This document shows, piece by piece, positions 1 through 13,006 of a stretch of DNA of 64,000 bases. The position numbers and the translations under genes were made by a program. This stretch comes from Annulohypoxylon bovei var. microspora. Its lineage: Eukaryota > Ascomycota > Sordariomycetes > Xylariales > Hypoxylaceae. The notes beneath the pieces were generated by a model, which did no database searches, was not told where the DNA came from, and saw only the letters and a list, made by a program, of their open reading frames with translations. The stretch spans positions 36,083 to 100,082 of the forward strand of contig MU405352.1 in NCBI GenBank assembly GCA_022836615.1, read 5' to 3'. Positions within the stretch are counted from its first letter, which is position 1; every line of letters begins with the position of its first letter.

Positions 1-1238
1 AGCCGACGCAGAGCAAGGCTTTGTGCTACTAGAAGACGGGACGAAGCATTATGCTGACCTCATTGTCGGTGCGGATGGCCTCCATTCAGTTTTGAGAGGT
101 GTAGCTCTAGGTGATCAGGATGCGGCCAAGCCGACTCCTTCAGGGATGAGCGCCTTCCGCTTCATGATTCCTACGTCTGAATTGCAAGACGATCCGCACT
201 TTCAAGAACTATTGAAGTTGAAAGGAAGAGGCAATAGTGTTTTAGCGGACATAACAGCCCAGACGGAACGTCATATGGTATGGTACACGTGTCGGAAGTA
301 TGCCTTCCTCATTATCATGACCCCCACGAGGACAGAAAGCTCATGTTTCACGCAGTGGAGAAGTGCAAAACTTCGCAGGCATTCACGAAAACATTCACAA
401 GGACGATGTCGGTGAGCGCAGGTCGGATGAGACGTACTAATAATGGAAGAGCTAACTAAGACCTACTAAGATACCAAAACACTCATGCTAGAGCAATTCG
501 GCCATTATCACCCTAGCGTAGTTCATATAATCAAGTAAGCAAGTAATTGTCGATTGGAAAATTATACAGCTCGCTAAAAGTACATTTCATCTAGCGTCGC
601 CCCCAATGTCACTGATTGGCCTCTTTCCTTTCACGATCCTCTTCCGACTTGGCATCGAGGAAAAGTCGTCCTAGTTGGGGATGCTGCTCACCCAGTATGC
701 GATATTTCCTGATTTACTTAGTTTATACTCTACTCCAAAATTCTTACACTAGATATGATGCAGATGCTTCCGTTCGGTGCACAGGGAGCGAACCAAGCCA
801 TCGAGGACGCAGGGGCTCTAGGGGCGCTTTTCAGCGGTAACGAGTCAGCAGCAGATGTTCCAAGCCGCCTTTCTCTCTTCGAACAAGTTCGTAGACTGCG
901 CGCATCGAGAGTTCAGTCGCTTTCTAGAGTACGCCTCGGGAAAGAAAAAGAGGTGGAGGCTAGAGTGCGCCAATACGCCGACCCACCAGGCTCAGGTATG
1001 TTTGACCAGGTTTATATTAGCTTCTTACTAAACGAACCGACATTTATGTGTAATATCGCCATCGTGTCGAATCGTATCACTGATCAGCCTACCAGATGTA
1101 CCAACTTCATTCTTCGAGCGGCTAGCCCATGACTATAGGTAAGTCTAGCTGGCGTCATCGATTTCTAATGCTAGAACTAACTTTTCTAGGGTTGACGTGT
1201 TCGAAGTGTGTAAGGAAATATTAGCTAAGGATAAATAA
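1..1238 (+). CDS. FAD-dependent monooxygenase (salicylate-hydroxylase type), 5' part outside window
   Basis: Class A flavoprotein hydroxylase that would add one oxygen to an aromatic or polyketide substrate using FAD and NAD(P)H. The visible part reads as exons 1-297, 356-411, 492-534, 595-694, 764-995, 1096-1138 and 1190-1238, with all introns GT-AG and the frame kept throughout. Seen motifs: VGADG (FAD/NADPH-contacting GADG block) near the start, GDAAHP split exactly by an intron and continued as MLPFGAQGANQAIED, the second FAD-binding motif of the family. The Rossmann GxGxxG end lies upstream of base 1. It points toward the polyketide synthase 2.7 kb downstream on the same strand and is probably a tailoring enzyme of that cluster (inference). 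No stop or frameshift is seen in the spliced part. The substrate cannot be deduced. Confidence 0.85.
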
Positions 1239-3899
1239 AGTAGGTACCTAATTGATAGAACTAGGTCCACCTAGGGCTATTTACCTACCTACTTAAGGCA
1301 AGTATCTAGGTAGGTATGTCGTCAAATCATGTATGATTTCACAAGATTAAGTAGCTTTTTTCCTACCTGCGTACCAGGTAGGCTTACTTAACATTCCGGT
1401 GACACATGAATTGATATCAAAGAATCAAGCCCCGATTAATACTTAATATATTTATCTTGGAATAGTTCGCGGCTTAATTGAATTAAAACTAAGTATTGCG
1501 AAAATCAAATCATCACACAAAGTATTTCATTAGGTAGATTATAATATTCGCCGAACACCGAATTCATGCCGGATTTCAAGTTAAAGTCACGAAATAATGA
1601 CCGAGAAAATCAAGGTTACTTGAACAAGGGTTTCAAAATAAGAAAATTAGGTGCTTGGATGAGAATCCGGCGTGGCGTTCCCCCAGATTAACTAATCCGG
1701 AGTACTTATCACACCCAAACCCGTCAATACTTTGGTCGTGGCTTCCGTGAGCGGAGTACCGTTCGAGTTAGTGGCGCTAATAGTAACCATTGGACGGGCC
1801 GAGCGGATAAATGTGGCTTTAAAGTTTGCGGGCCGATCCGAGTGCCAATGATCTGCTTATCTAACACGATCGGAGCCATGGTGGATATGCTTCTTAGGTA
1901 AGTTCTAGCTTCAGCGGGGAAACTTGGCGCTTATTTTCTTTTCTTCACTCCTATTTTTTTTTTTTAAAAAAGAACCTAGTAAGATTAGAAAAACAAGTCG
2001 CCGTCGGGTACAATCGCCCGCATACTCAAATATACATGGACACCTAAGTAGGTACTGCACGATGTTATCAACACACATGTTGGTCAGCCTATAAAGATTT
2101 CCTTTTCTGTCTCTTTACCTCCTCTGCAAGTCTATTGCAGCATCGGCATGCACTCTTCCTTCAGGAATAGTAGTGGCACGGAGTTTCTAGATTTCATCAG
2201 AGGAAGAAATATGGGGGTGGGTTCCACTTCCCAAGAGAGATAATCGAAACGTATCTACCGGGGACCATTGCAACAGCAGGATTCGATGCAGGTTGGTGCA
2301 TATGCAAATGCCATTTTGTGCTCTTGCTGCCTACCTAACCTCGAACCCACTGTCAAAAAGGCCTTGTGACCTTGGAAGTCTATTGCCTTTATTGGCGGAC
2401 GTTGTATATTGAGGAGTTATCATGAAACGTCAATCGTAGATTTCCGGGTCTGGTTCGAGCTTCTTATGCGCCTCATATTGAAGATCTTCAAGCACCTCGA
2501 ATGAAAATGTCACTGTATGCCTGCTATCGTTACCATGCTGATCTCTTGCTGTCATCGTGTACCTGGGTGTGTTTATCTCTATCACTGAACTTTTTAAACT
2601 CTACCTAAAGTAGCATTCTAAAATTGTACAGGGATTCAATGAATAAGCACATGTAAAGTCGCAATTACTTGTATGTACAGTTATCAAATCTACCTATAAC
2701 TAGGTACTTATCATATTATTCTATTGGTTAATATTTTGGTCTATCTGTAAGGCATGCTTATCTAGGTATTTACTGCTTTATGATTATGCCATGGTTCTCT
2801 TGATGCGTGATGTTATATGCTGTCTTAATTAGGTAGGTATGCACACCAGCTTTGAAGGTCATTGGTTATTGGTTCGCACGATTATCGAGGCTCTCAAACG
2901 AGACGCCTGTCAGATTACGATCCTACGCATAACACAGGGCTACCGTGCAAGAGAAATGCGGTGAATGAAAGGGATATTCGTCTCCGAACCTCTTCGCATT
3001 TAACGCACAAAAACACTGCAGTTAGCTCTCGGAGCTTACGGCTCTAGCATAATACAAGTGCTATGATTCTAGGCCAGAGTCGTGTCATGTCAGACACTGC
3101 GCCACATCTGCACAGTTAACTGTTAACTAATCAGACTTCCAGATACGGAGGTTGCAGATGAATCACAAGTCTAAGAAGGGCACCCTAGTCTAGCAAAGCA
3201 ATAGCATGGGTGATTAGATACGAATTTCTATCCAGATATCCTTGACTAACCGGTTAATAATACTTCCTAAATAGCGGCAGCAATTATATTCCCCGAGGCA
3301 TGTTCTTCGAGTTTATTTCAACACCGTCATAAAATAGTGGCCGAAAATGAGATGCCCTCGATCAAGGATACGGATAGCGGTTGGTAACCAGATTATACAG
3401 GTGAAAGTAGGTAAGTAGATAGTATGAACCAAACTTGCGGGTTCCAGTCTAGCCTTGGCCCCTTAATCCCTCAAGAAACTACCTAGGGAATGTGACTCCT
3501 TTGCCGAGGACCCTGTGGACAAAGAATGTTTCTGGCCTCGTCTTGAAAACTTTGCCTCCTAAACTGCCCGAGTAAGCAGGTGTGGAACTCCCCAGGAATG
3601 TCTCCCTTCCCGAGAAGGATCATACACTATCTAAAAATCATGTTTGGCTCATGTTAGTTTACCCGCTCCGCCATCTTTATAAGCGTATTCCCCAGATTCT
3701 AGATGATATTTGCAACATCAACGACGTTTAACATACCGGTCTCATGAATCAACTTCATGACTGAAGAGTAAACAACTATACCTATTCTATACGAATAGTA
3801 TCTTGATTACATATATTCGTTTACATAAAGCATAGATTCCTCAACGCAAACTTTGTTTATTTTTTATAGCTACACGATTAGACTTTGACTCTTTGCAAG
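1239..3899. other. Intergenic, 2.7 kb between monooxygenase and PKS
   Basis: No supportable gene on either strand; the only open frames are short and without family motifs. It holds several short CCTAGGTAGGTA-like motifs (about 1256-1320, 2700-2710, 2828-2840), a T-then-A run near 1954-1970, and presumably the PKS promoter at its right end, where no clear TATA box or operator stands out. Confidence 0.6.
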
Positions 3900-6800
3900 A
3901 TGCATACAACGGCTACAAAGTCGGCTGAGAACACTTTGTTCCTGTTCGGGCCTCAACTTGCACGGCTTGTTCCAAGCCGTCTTATAGATCTACGGAGAAC
4001 AGTTCTAGAGGACCCGAACCTCGAGTTCCTTCTGGAGATCATAAAGGAGCTACCATCCTTATGGGACACTACAATCCAACCAAATGTTCCTCGCCTTGGG
4101 TCTCTTACGAATGCCGATGAGAAACTACAGCAGATCGTGACGTTCTTTGAGAATGAAGCTGAGGAGGCCCCCCGGTTGGCGCCTCCTTATAACTTGCTTC
4201 TTGCTCCCTTGACAGTCATCGCCCAAGTTGCCGAATATGTTCATCGCGGCTACCGGGGTAGCGTTCAGGGATTTTGCATTGGCTTCCTATCCGCTGCTGC
4301 TGTAGCAAGTGCTCGGAATAGGGATGAACTAGAGAGGTTGACGGCGACTGCTATTCGATTGGCGGTTGTTATTGGAGGCGTCGTCGATTTCGACGAACAG
4401 GAGAGGTCACATGGGCATACCTCACCTGAACACAGCTCTACATGGTCAGTCCGCTGGACATCGACCGTCGAAAAAGAGCACTTTGAAAAGACGCTGGCGT
4501 CTTTTCCTGAGGCAAGTCATCATGCATACTCTCTTACATAGTTAATATCCTTGACTTACATAATCTATAGGCCTACGTGTCGTGCGTCACAGAAGTAGAC
4601 AGAGTTACGATTACAATACCAGAGAGTGGCTTTGTTGACTTCTCTAGGCAACTGACTGATGGCGGACTGTCTGCTCAGCCGATCGGCCTCTGTGGAAGAT
4701 ATCACACGACGAAGTCGGACAGAGGAGAATTAGTCCAGCAGTTGAAGACACTGTGCCAGCAGAACCGGGACTTCCAATTCCCTGCGGTAGAGCAGCTGAC
4801 TCTGCCCCTGAGATCTACCTCGGACGCCGAAGTTATCACTAGCGGGGTGCTTCACGACATCGCTTTGAACTGCATCTTAGTTGATGTATGCAAGTGGTAT
4901 GACACGGTACAGGCGGCGTTAGATGTGTGGGACGGCCAGCCGGTAAACGTGACCCCCATCGGCAATAGCTCTGGAGCTATTCCTCGGTCCTTGAAGTCAG
5001 TTGCGGCAGCCGACGAATTTCTTGCACCGTCATCACAGACGTCGACCCCGCCTTATACTACTCTGCCGAATAGTAATTTGACGACTGGGCAGACCACGCC
5101 GTATAGCACCGTTCCTCCCCCAGTCACAGGAACTACGCAACCTATTGCTGTGATTGGCATGGCGTGCCGATATGCCCAAGCTGATTCCCTCGAAGAGTTC
5201 TGGTCCTTGATCAACTCAGGCAAAAATGCAACTACACCTGTGCCTGAAGGTCGGTTCAAGTCGGAGGAATTATGGCGTACGCCAAAGGGCCCTTTCTTTG
5301 GCAATTTCATACAAGACCACGACGCATTCGATCATCGTTTCTTCGGTATGTCCGCCCGCGAGGCCGCATCCATGGACCCCCAGCAGAGACTCCTGCTACA
5401 GGTGTCATATGAAGCCATGGAATCAGCTGGGTACGCAGACGGGAGCGAGTCGCCGAATCGCCCGGTAGGTTGCTATGTGGGCGCGGGTTACGTCGAATAC
5501 GAGGACAACATAGCATCGGAGCACGCGAATGCTTTCTCGGCCACCGGGGCTATTCGGGCCTTTATTAGCGGTAGAGTTAGTCACTATTTCGGCTGGACTG
5601 GACCTTCGGTCGTATTCGATACCGCATGCTCCTCATCGGCTGTGGCTATCCATCATGCCTGCAAAGCCCTCCAGACGAACGACTGCTCCATCGCTATCGC
5701 TGGAGGTGTCAACATGATCACTAGTCCTACTTTCTACCAGAATCTTGCGGCTGCTTCTTTCCTTAGTCCAACTGGTGCCTCGAAGGCTTTCGATGTTTCG
5801 GCGAACGGATACTGCCGAGGTGAGGGTGCTGGTATGCTAGTCTTGAAACCACTAGCCCAGGCCATAGCCGACAATGACCGCATCCTTGGCACCATTGCGG
5901 GATCGGCGGTCAATCAGAACTCTAGTTGCAGCCCAATTACTGTTCCGGATTCGACGTCACAGAGCGATCTGTATCTTCAGGCCCTTGCTGGCGGCGGAAT
6001 TTCGCCTTTAGATGTCTCCTACGTGGAGGCCCACGGAACAGGTAAGTTGAATACCCCAAAGTAACTCTCGGTCATATGCATGATGTAGTGCTTTTACTAT
6101 TCTACTTCTCGAGATGTGCTCGTTTAAGAAATGTTGAAAAGAGACTTACATGTGGCACTTCAGGAACACCGGTGGGCGATCCTATCGAATGCGCTAGCAT
6201 TCGTACTGCATTCGGTGGCTCTCATCGAACCCAGGAGCTAGTAATCGGCTCAGTCAAGGACGTGATCGGTCACACTGAGGCTGCCTCGGGTGTTGCGGGA
6301 GTTATCAAAACTCTTCTCATGATTCAACATGGCGCTATTCCCAAGCAGCCCAACTTTACTCGCCTCAACCCTAAGATCCCTGCCTTAGAACCCGATAAAC
6401 TGGCTATTGCCGATAGAACTCGCCAATGGCAAACTAGCACCAGACGAGCGGCCTTGATCAACAACTACGGCGCGGCTGGGAGCAATGCCGCTATCGTAGT
6501 TCGAGAATACCGCCCCAACTCGAAGGAGCAAGATATTATTAGCACATTATCAGAGAGCACTACAGTCGAGTACCCGATTTTCCTATCAGCCAAAACACCG
6601 GAAAGCTTGCGTGCTTACAGTGCAGCTCTGAACGCACTCTTGGATCGAAACACCTCCATCACACTAGAAGATGTGGCGTACAACTTAGGACGGAAGCAAA
6701 ACAAGACTCTCGAGTACACTTCAACGTGGACCACAACAAGCCTCACTGCATTCAAGCAAGAACTGATTGCTACTGCATCGGGGACACGCCCCTTGTCTCA

Positions 6801-9800
6801 GAGGAAGGTGGATAAGAAGAAGACATCTGCGGTACAATGGCCGGCGCCGGTCGTCCTTTGCTTTGGTGGCCAGACAGGTCGTAACATCTACCTCTCCCAG
6901 GACCTTGTCCAGAGGTCACCTGTACTGAGAGCTCACCTTGAGAACTGCGATGAGGCCAGTCGCTCTCTGGGATTGCCATCATTCTTCCCACGTATTTTCG
7001 ATCAAACCCCTGTCGACGACTTAGTCTTGCTACACGCTATGCTTTTCTCCGTGCAGTATGCGAGTGCTAAAACCTGGATAGATGCTGGGTTGCAGGTTAG
7101 CGCTTTGATAGGGCACAGCTTTGGTCAGCTAACGGCTCTGGCCGTATCTGGCAGTCTCAACCTGACAGATGGCCTCCGTCTAGTTACAGGTCGCGCTCAG
7201 CTAATGCAGAAGTTCTGGGGTGCTGATCCCGGTGTCATGCTAGCGATTGAAGGAGACAAAGAGCGTCTCGATACCATCCTTCAGACTGTCGCCGAAACAA
7301 ACACTGTTGATGTAGCGTGCTATAACGGCCCACGAAACATCGTTCTTGCTGGACAAGCAGCAGCAGTGGATTCCCTTGAACAGATCTGCAAAATCTCGCC
7401 GGGCCTAAAGACAGTCAAGCTGGCCAACAGCCACGCGTACCACTCTCGTCTTGCTGACCCAATCTTGGATGGTCTTCAAGATTTGGCCGGATCCCTCGTC
7501 TGGCGAAAGCCGTCGATTCCGGTCGAGACATGCTCTCGCGGCCAAAGTTGGACTAGTATCGATCCGGCTAAGATCGCAGAGCATACACGCGAAACCGTGT
7601 ATTTCGGAGAGGCCGTACAGAGAATCGCTGACCGATATCCTTCATCTGTCTGGCTTGAGGCCGGATCTATGTCTCCCATCGCTGGAATGGTGCGCCGCGC
7701 TCTGCCTGCAAACAGAGAGGACGTCTTCTTGTCAATGGACCTAGGCCGTGGCAACCCCTGGACTAGTCTCGCCAAGGCTTCATCTGGTCTCTGGGCAGCT
7801 GGCTCCACGGCAGACTTCTGGGCTTTCCACGGCACAGAAGGAAACCGATACAAGTGGTTGGACCTACCTCCTTACCAATTTGCTAAGACAAAACACTGGA
7901 TTCAATATCAACCCCATCGTCCACAATCTATGGTTGAGACTCCGGCACCCGTCGTGACAGGCCCACCAGAGTTACTGCGACGGCTTGGAGAAGCTGATGG
8001 GGAGACCTTGTTCGCCGTTGATCCCTCGCATGAGATCTTTGAACTAAGCGTCAAGGGTCATGCGGTAGTGGGCCAAAGTCTGACTCCGGCAGGCTTATAC
8101 TTCGAATTGGCTATTCGAGCCGCACAAGCCCTTCAGGATGCTGGGGCAAAGAACTCGAAAGTGCCTCACATCGAGAACATGCGCATTCTATCGCCGCTAG
8201 GGCAGAAACCTAACGGGGTCCTCCGTATCAGCTTCAAACGGGGCGTCAATAACGAAAGCGGCAGTCCGAAGTGGGCTTTCTCTTTCTTCTCTTCTCCCGC
8301 TGACGTTGCGAACCCACCGCCCGCCTCGAAACGTACCAACCATGCACAGGGTACCGTGACTCTTCTTGCGGCAGATGCGGCAACCTCCCGCTTCCAATTC
8401 GTCAAGCGTCTGCTAGGACGATCACGGTACGACCAAATTGCTTCGAATCCCGGGGCAAGCCGACTAGCTGGAGATGTTCTCTATAAGATGTTCGCTCGAG
8501 TCGTCAATTATGCACCGTACTACAAAGGTGTTCGTAACACCATCGCCTACGACGGAGAGGTTGTGGGTGACGTGGTTATGCCCCCGGGTAAAGAAGCAGA
8601 ACGCCTTGGTGACAGCATCTCGGATCCTCTAGCCATTGATAACTTCCTGCAAATCGCGGGTATCCATGTGAATTGTCTGCTGGAGGGTAGCGATGACGAA
8701 GTCTCCGTGTGCAACGCTATTGGAGAGGTGCTTTGGAGCGACGCGTTCTTACAATCAAACAGCCAAGATAAGCCTTCTGCGCGGACATGGAAGTTATACT
8801 CAAACATGGAAACGAAGGGCAAGAACACGCTCGTCAACGATGTGTTCGTACTGGACGCTGCGACTGGAGCTGTCGTTGTAGCCTTGCTAGGAGCGGAATT
8901 CACCACGGTACCCCTTGCTTCCCTGCGCAGAGTCTTGTCGAAGATCAATGAGAACTCAGCTACACCTGCGCCGCCTAAGGGTTCATCATCTCTACCACCA
9001 ACTACGAACGGCGCCTTCACCAATGGAGAGTCAGCACCAGTGCAAAATGGTTCATCTAAGACATCGCAACAATTACACGCTGCTGTAGAGCCTCAACCAT
9101 CAGCCGAGCCTGCGCCCGCTGCTGCTGCTTCATCTTCGGCTGCTTCAGAAGTTGATTTGTCCGTCCGAAAGATGCTAAGCGAGATATTCGGAATGACCGT
9201 TGATGAAGTACAACTCGACTCGGACCTAGCAGACTTAGGTGTAGATTCGTTGATGATCACGGAGATTTCTGGCGAGATCCAGAAGCGGTTTGACGTGACA
9301 TTATCGGTCGATGATATGCAGGATTTAACGGACGTCCAGTCCTTGACCAAGCTCTTAGGTGGAGGTTCATCGTCGCCTGCCCCTGCGGCTCCTACCGCAG
9401 CGCCTACACAGAACGGTTCAGCGATTCCAAATGGGGAGGCAAATGGCTACGAAGTGGAAGAGATAGAAGTCGAAGACGGAGGCGTGGCTGCTGTCAGCAG
9501 CGACTGGCTTTCTAGCAACCGAAGTTCGTTCGACGCGGACATTCAGAAATACGGGTTCGGTCAATTCCGCGAGACTGTCTATCCGCTGCAGTCAGAACTC
9601 GTAATCGCATACACTGTTGAAGCATTAGCCAGCCTAGGCTGTGACCTCCGAACCCTAAACGCTGGCGACCGTCTTCCTGAGCCTGTGTATGAACACAAAC
9701 ACGATAAATTAATGGCGCAAATGTTCAAAATCCTAGAAGATGGCGGCCTGATAGTGGAGAGTGGCGCCAGCGCTAAGCGAACGGACCTCGCTGTGCCCCA

Positions 9801-11773
9801 GGCTTCGGCTAAGGATTTACACGACGCCATCTTGCAGAAATTCCCCCAACATGCCGGGGAACATAATCTCCTACGCACGACAGGTGCTCGCCTGGCCGAC
9901 TGCCTTAAGGGCCAAGCAGACCCCTTAGCTTTGATGTTTGGGAGTGCTGAGGCGAGAAAATTGACGGAAGATGTGTACACAAACGGCCCCATGTTCCGGG
10001 CCGCGACATCGTTCCTCGCGCGCTTCTTAGTCGACGTTAGTGAGAAGTTCCAGGGCAAGCGCGAGATCCGGATTTTGGAGCTTGGTGCGGGTACAGGCGG
10101 AACGACGAAGCACTTAATCGAGCAACTGAACAACAGCACCGCCGGACAGAAGATCAAGTATACCTTCTCGGATGTTTCAAAGTCGTTGGTCGCTGCGGCT
10201 AAGAGAAAATTTTCTAAATACCCATTTATGGAGTACGGTATCGTAGACATTGAGCAAGAACCCACTGCGGATTTCCAGGGACGATTCGACGTGATCATCT
10301 CGACTAACTGCATCCATGCGACTCCAAGTCTTGTCCGATCATGTACTAACATCGGAAAAATGCTGCGCAAGGATGGACAAGTTTGCCTCGTGGAGCACAC
10401 CCAGAACCTCTACTGGTTCGACCTAGTCTGGGGATTAGTAGAGGGATGGTGGCTATTTGACGATGGTCGCACACATGCTCTTGCTTCCGAGTTAAGGTGG
10501 AAGAAGGACCTCGAGTCATCGGGCTTCCAATGGGTCGACTGGTCGGATGGCGCGAGCCAGGAAGCCAAGATTCTGCGCGTTATCGTTGCGTCGCCAACCG
10601 CCCAGCTTTCATCCCCACCTATCAACAATTCGAGTATTGAACCAGCATCTCCTCTTAAAACAGAGGAGATGGTGGTGTTTAAACAGGTTGGTTCCCTGCC
10701 ACTTCACGCCGACATATTCTATCCATCAACATCGCAAACCGGCAGCAAAGCACGGCCTATCGGTGAGCTTCCCTCTCAGTAACGATCTGCATTTCCGAAA
10801 TATGCAATTATGTCCTTTTAGAATATTTCTTTACTAATTATAATTTCATTTAGCTTTGATGGTCCACGGTGGAGGCCATATAATGCTTTCTCGAAAGGAT
10901 GTACGCCCGAAGCAGACGCAAGTTCTGCTAGATGCAGGATTCTTGCCTATAAGCGTTGACTACCGCCTTTGCCCTGAGACGACCCTCTTAGAGGGCCCCA
11001 TAACAGATGTTCGAGATGCCCTAGGCTGGGTTCGCAATACACTACCATCCCTAGCTCGAAAGCGACCCGACGTACGCATTACTGGTGATCGCGTAGTCGC
11101 CGTCGGGTGGTCGACAGGAGGAACCCTCGCCCTCAGCTTAGGCTGGACAGCTCTTTCCGCAGGCCTGCAACCACCCCAAGCCATCCTAGCGTTCTACTGC
11201 CCAACGGATTACGAGGACGCATGCTGGTCGCGAGAAAACAAGCCCTATGGCGATGCCGCCCTAACGACAGAAGCGTATAACATATGGGAGGGGATATCCG
11301 ATTCTCCTATAACGGCGTACAACCCACCTACCGGGACGCGAGCGGCCGGCGGATGGATGGCCAAGAACGACGCCCGCTCGCGCATCGTCTTGCATATGAA
11401 CTGGCACGGGCAGACCGTCCCCGTGCTCGTCCACGGGCTGAAGAAAACAGACCAGAACGGCGTGCAGGACGGTGTACCGAAACTCCCTCAGCCCACGCCC
11501 GCACAGGTCCAGGCTATCAGCCCGCTAGCGCAAATCCGGCAGGGTAGCTACAAGACACCGACGTTCCTCGTGCACCCTTACGAGGACGACCTGATCCCGT
11601 GGCAGCAAGCTCAGCGCACGGCGGATGAGCTGCGTCGTAGCGGCGTGGAGGCAGAGCTGCGACTTATTGGGAATGCGGCGCATTTGTTCGATATGTATCG
11701 GAGCCATGAGGCGAACCCGGAGGCTGTTAAGGCTGTCAGTGACGGATATGCTTTCCTGACTAGCCATGTCTGA
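3900..11773 (+). CDS. Non-reducing polyketide synthase, SAT-KS-AT-PT-ACP-CMeT-TE
   Basis: Iterative type I synthase of 2533 residues; exons 3900-4511, 4571-6041, 6164-10762, 10854-11773. Domains: SAT with GFCIG, catalytic Cys126; KS from about 395 with DTACSSS (Cys557), His692 in EAHGTG and His731 in VIGHTEAASG; AT about 920-1210 with GHSFGQ (Ser1013); PT with His1327 and Asp1520; one ACP with LGVDSL (Ser1723); C-methyltransferase with LELGAGTGG near 2000-2007; C-terminal hydrolase/TE with HGGGH at 2232-2236, GWSTG (Ser2314), Asp2472/2473 and His2504. No reductase domain. The order ACP-CMeT-TE is that of methylorsellinate and dimethylorsellinate synthases, so a C-methylated resorcylic acid released by hydrolysis is likely (inference). 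Length fits the family. ATG3900 is chosen because the frame upstream has only non-ATG codons. Intron 1 is a GC-AG intron. All active residues are present, so it should be functional. Confidence 0.95.
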
Positions 11774-13006
11774 GTTAGATCAGTAACAAGGGAATGTGGG
11801 GTTATAGAATAGAGGCTACAGTAGCGCTCATGCTTACCTGCGAGGATATCATGTGCGACGGTTAGAATTAGGAAGGATTATGAGCGTGCGGATAGAAGTT
11901 AGCGTAGAAATTCACTAAAGTATTGTTTTTACTTGCTTTAATAATTACCTAAGTGCCTAGTAGGTGGTGGCCCGTGTTTTAGAATCTGTATCTCCCCTAA
12001 ACCTCCCTAGCTAATTACCGTTAAGGCGCTATAATTAGCCTAGTTGTAGCTTCCTGTTCTTGTGTCACCATAGCGCCCTATTCACCCGTCAAGGGGTTTC
12101 TTAGAGGAACCCTTGTGGGATGAAATCTGGGATATTCTATCCAGCTTCTTCGCGCGGCGATGTCTTATTCATTCCCATATACACTTCTTAAAACAGTAAG
12201 TAGACAATGGAAGGTCAGAGAGAAAGCATGGAGAAAAGTGGTCCGTGAGAAAATTGCCAAATCAGGCAATACGCTAGTGTATTACCAACGTCGATTGGCC
12301 AGCCACAAAGTCAAGCGGGAGGCAAGCACTAACGGGGTTTGAAGACCTAAGCTTACCTAATAACACGGAAACAGCTATTGAAAGCTTAGGTTCAATTCAT
12401 GCTAAGCGACTGCCGGACGGGATACGACTGCCGGCAGTCGGGAAGCAAGCGTGTTTGATGTGGGTATCCAAGTCCGGATACATTTAGAGAGGAAGAAACT
12501 AAATTCGGTCTCTCGGAACGGGGGTCGCCGGGAGTGGGAGGTCTCAAATCCAATCATCTAACTGCCGTATTCCAAATCCGGACATCCCCTTAATCTTTTG
12601 GGATAACTTGATGCTTACTCAATCGTGCTTGGGTGGTATATCTGCACCTATCTATTATATGCCTATATATGTAGTTAAATATTTTCTTAGCTGTAGACGC
12701 TTGCGCGTTGCCGTCGTTGTTTTAGTTGTGGCTCGGTGTAACAAGAGAGCAGTTCTAAGAATTATAGAAGCCATTACCTTAATTGCAGGTATCTGGATGA
12801 ATGCAGAAATAAATAATACAGTACCGGATATTTCACCGACGAACGCGGCATAAGCGAATGTCAATTGAGATAATGGTTGTCTATCCTGTATATATCTTAG
12901 TCGATCGGGGACCGGCTAGTTCCACGCCTTCAGCCTTTAGACATATCAATCAGCTCTGAGCTATATCACCAACATCATCGTCGAATTCAACATCGACACC
13001 ATCAAC
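11774..13006. other. Intergenic with short palindrome
   Basis: No supported gene. It contains CGACTGCCGG twice (12407 and 12425), the second inside a perfect 16-base palindrome at 12425-12440. A weak hydrophobic open frame around 12608-12864 exists on both strands but has no reliable family signature. Confidence 0.5.

Noticed and set aside
12608..12864. Hydrophobic frames on both strands, one with a transporter-like GGISAPIYYMPIY stretch
   Set aside because: Too short, no continuation upstream or downstream in any frame, and no second motif; could be a transporter relic but not supportable.
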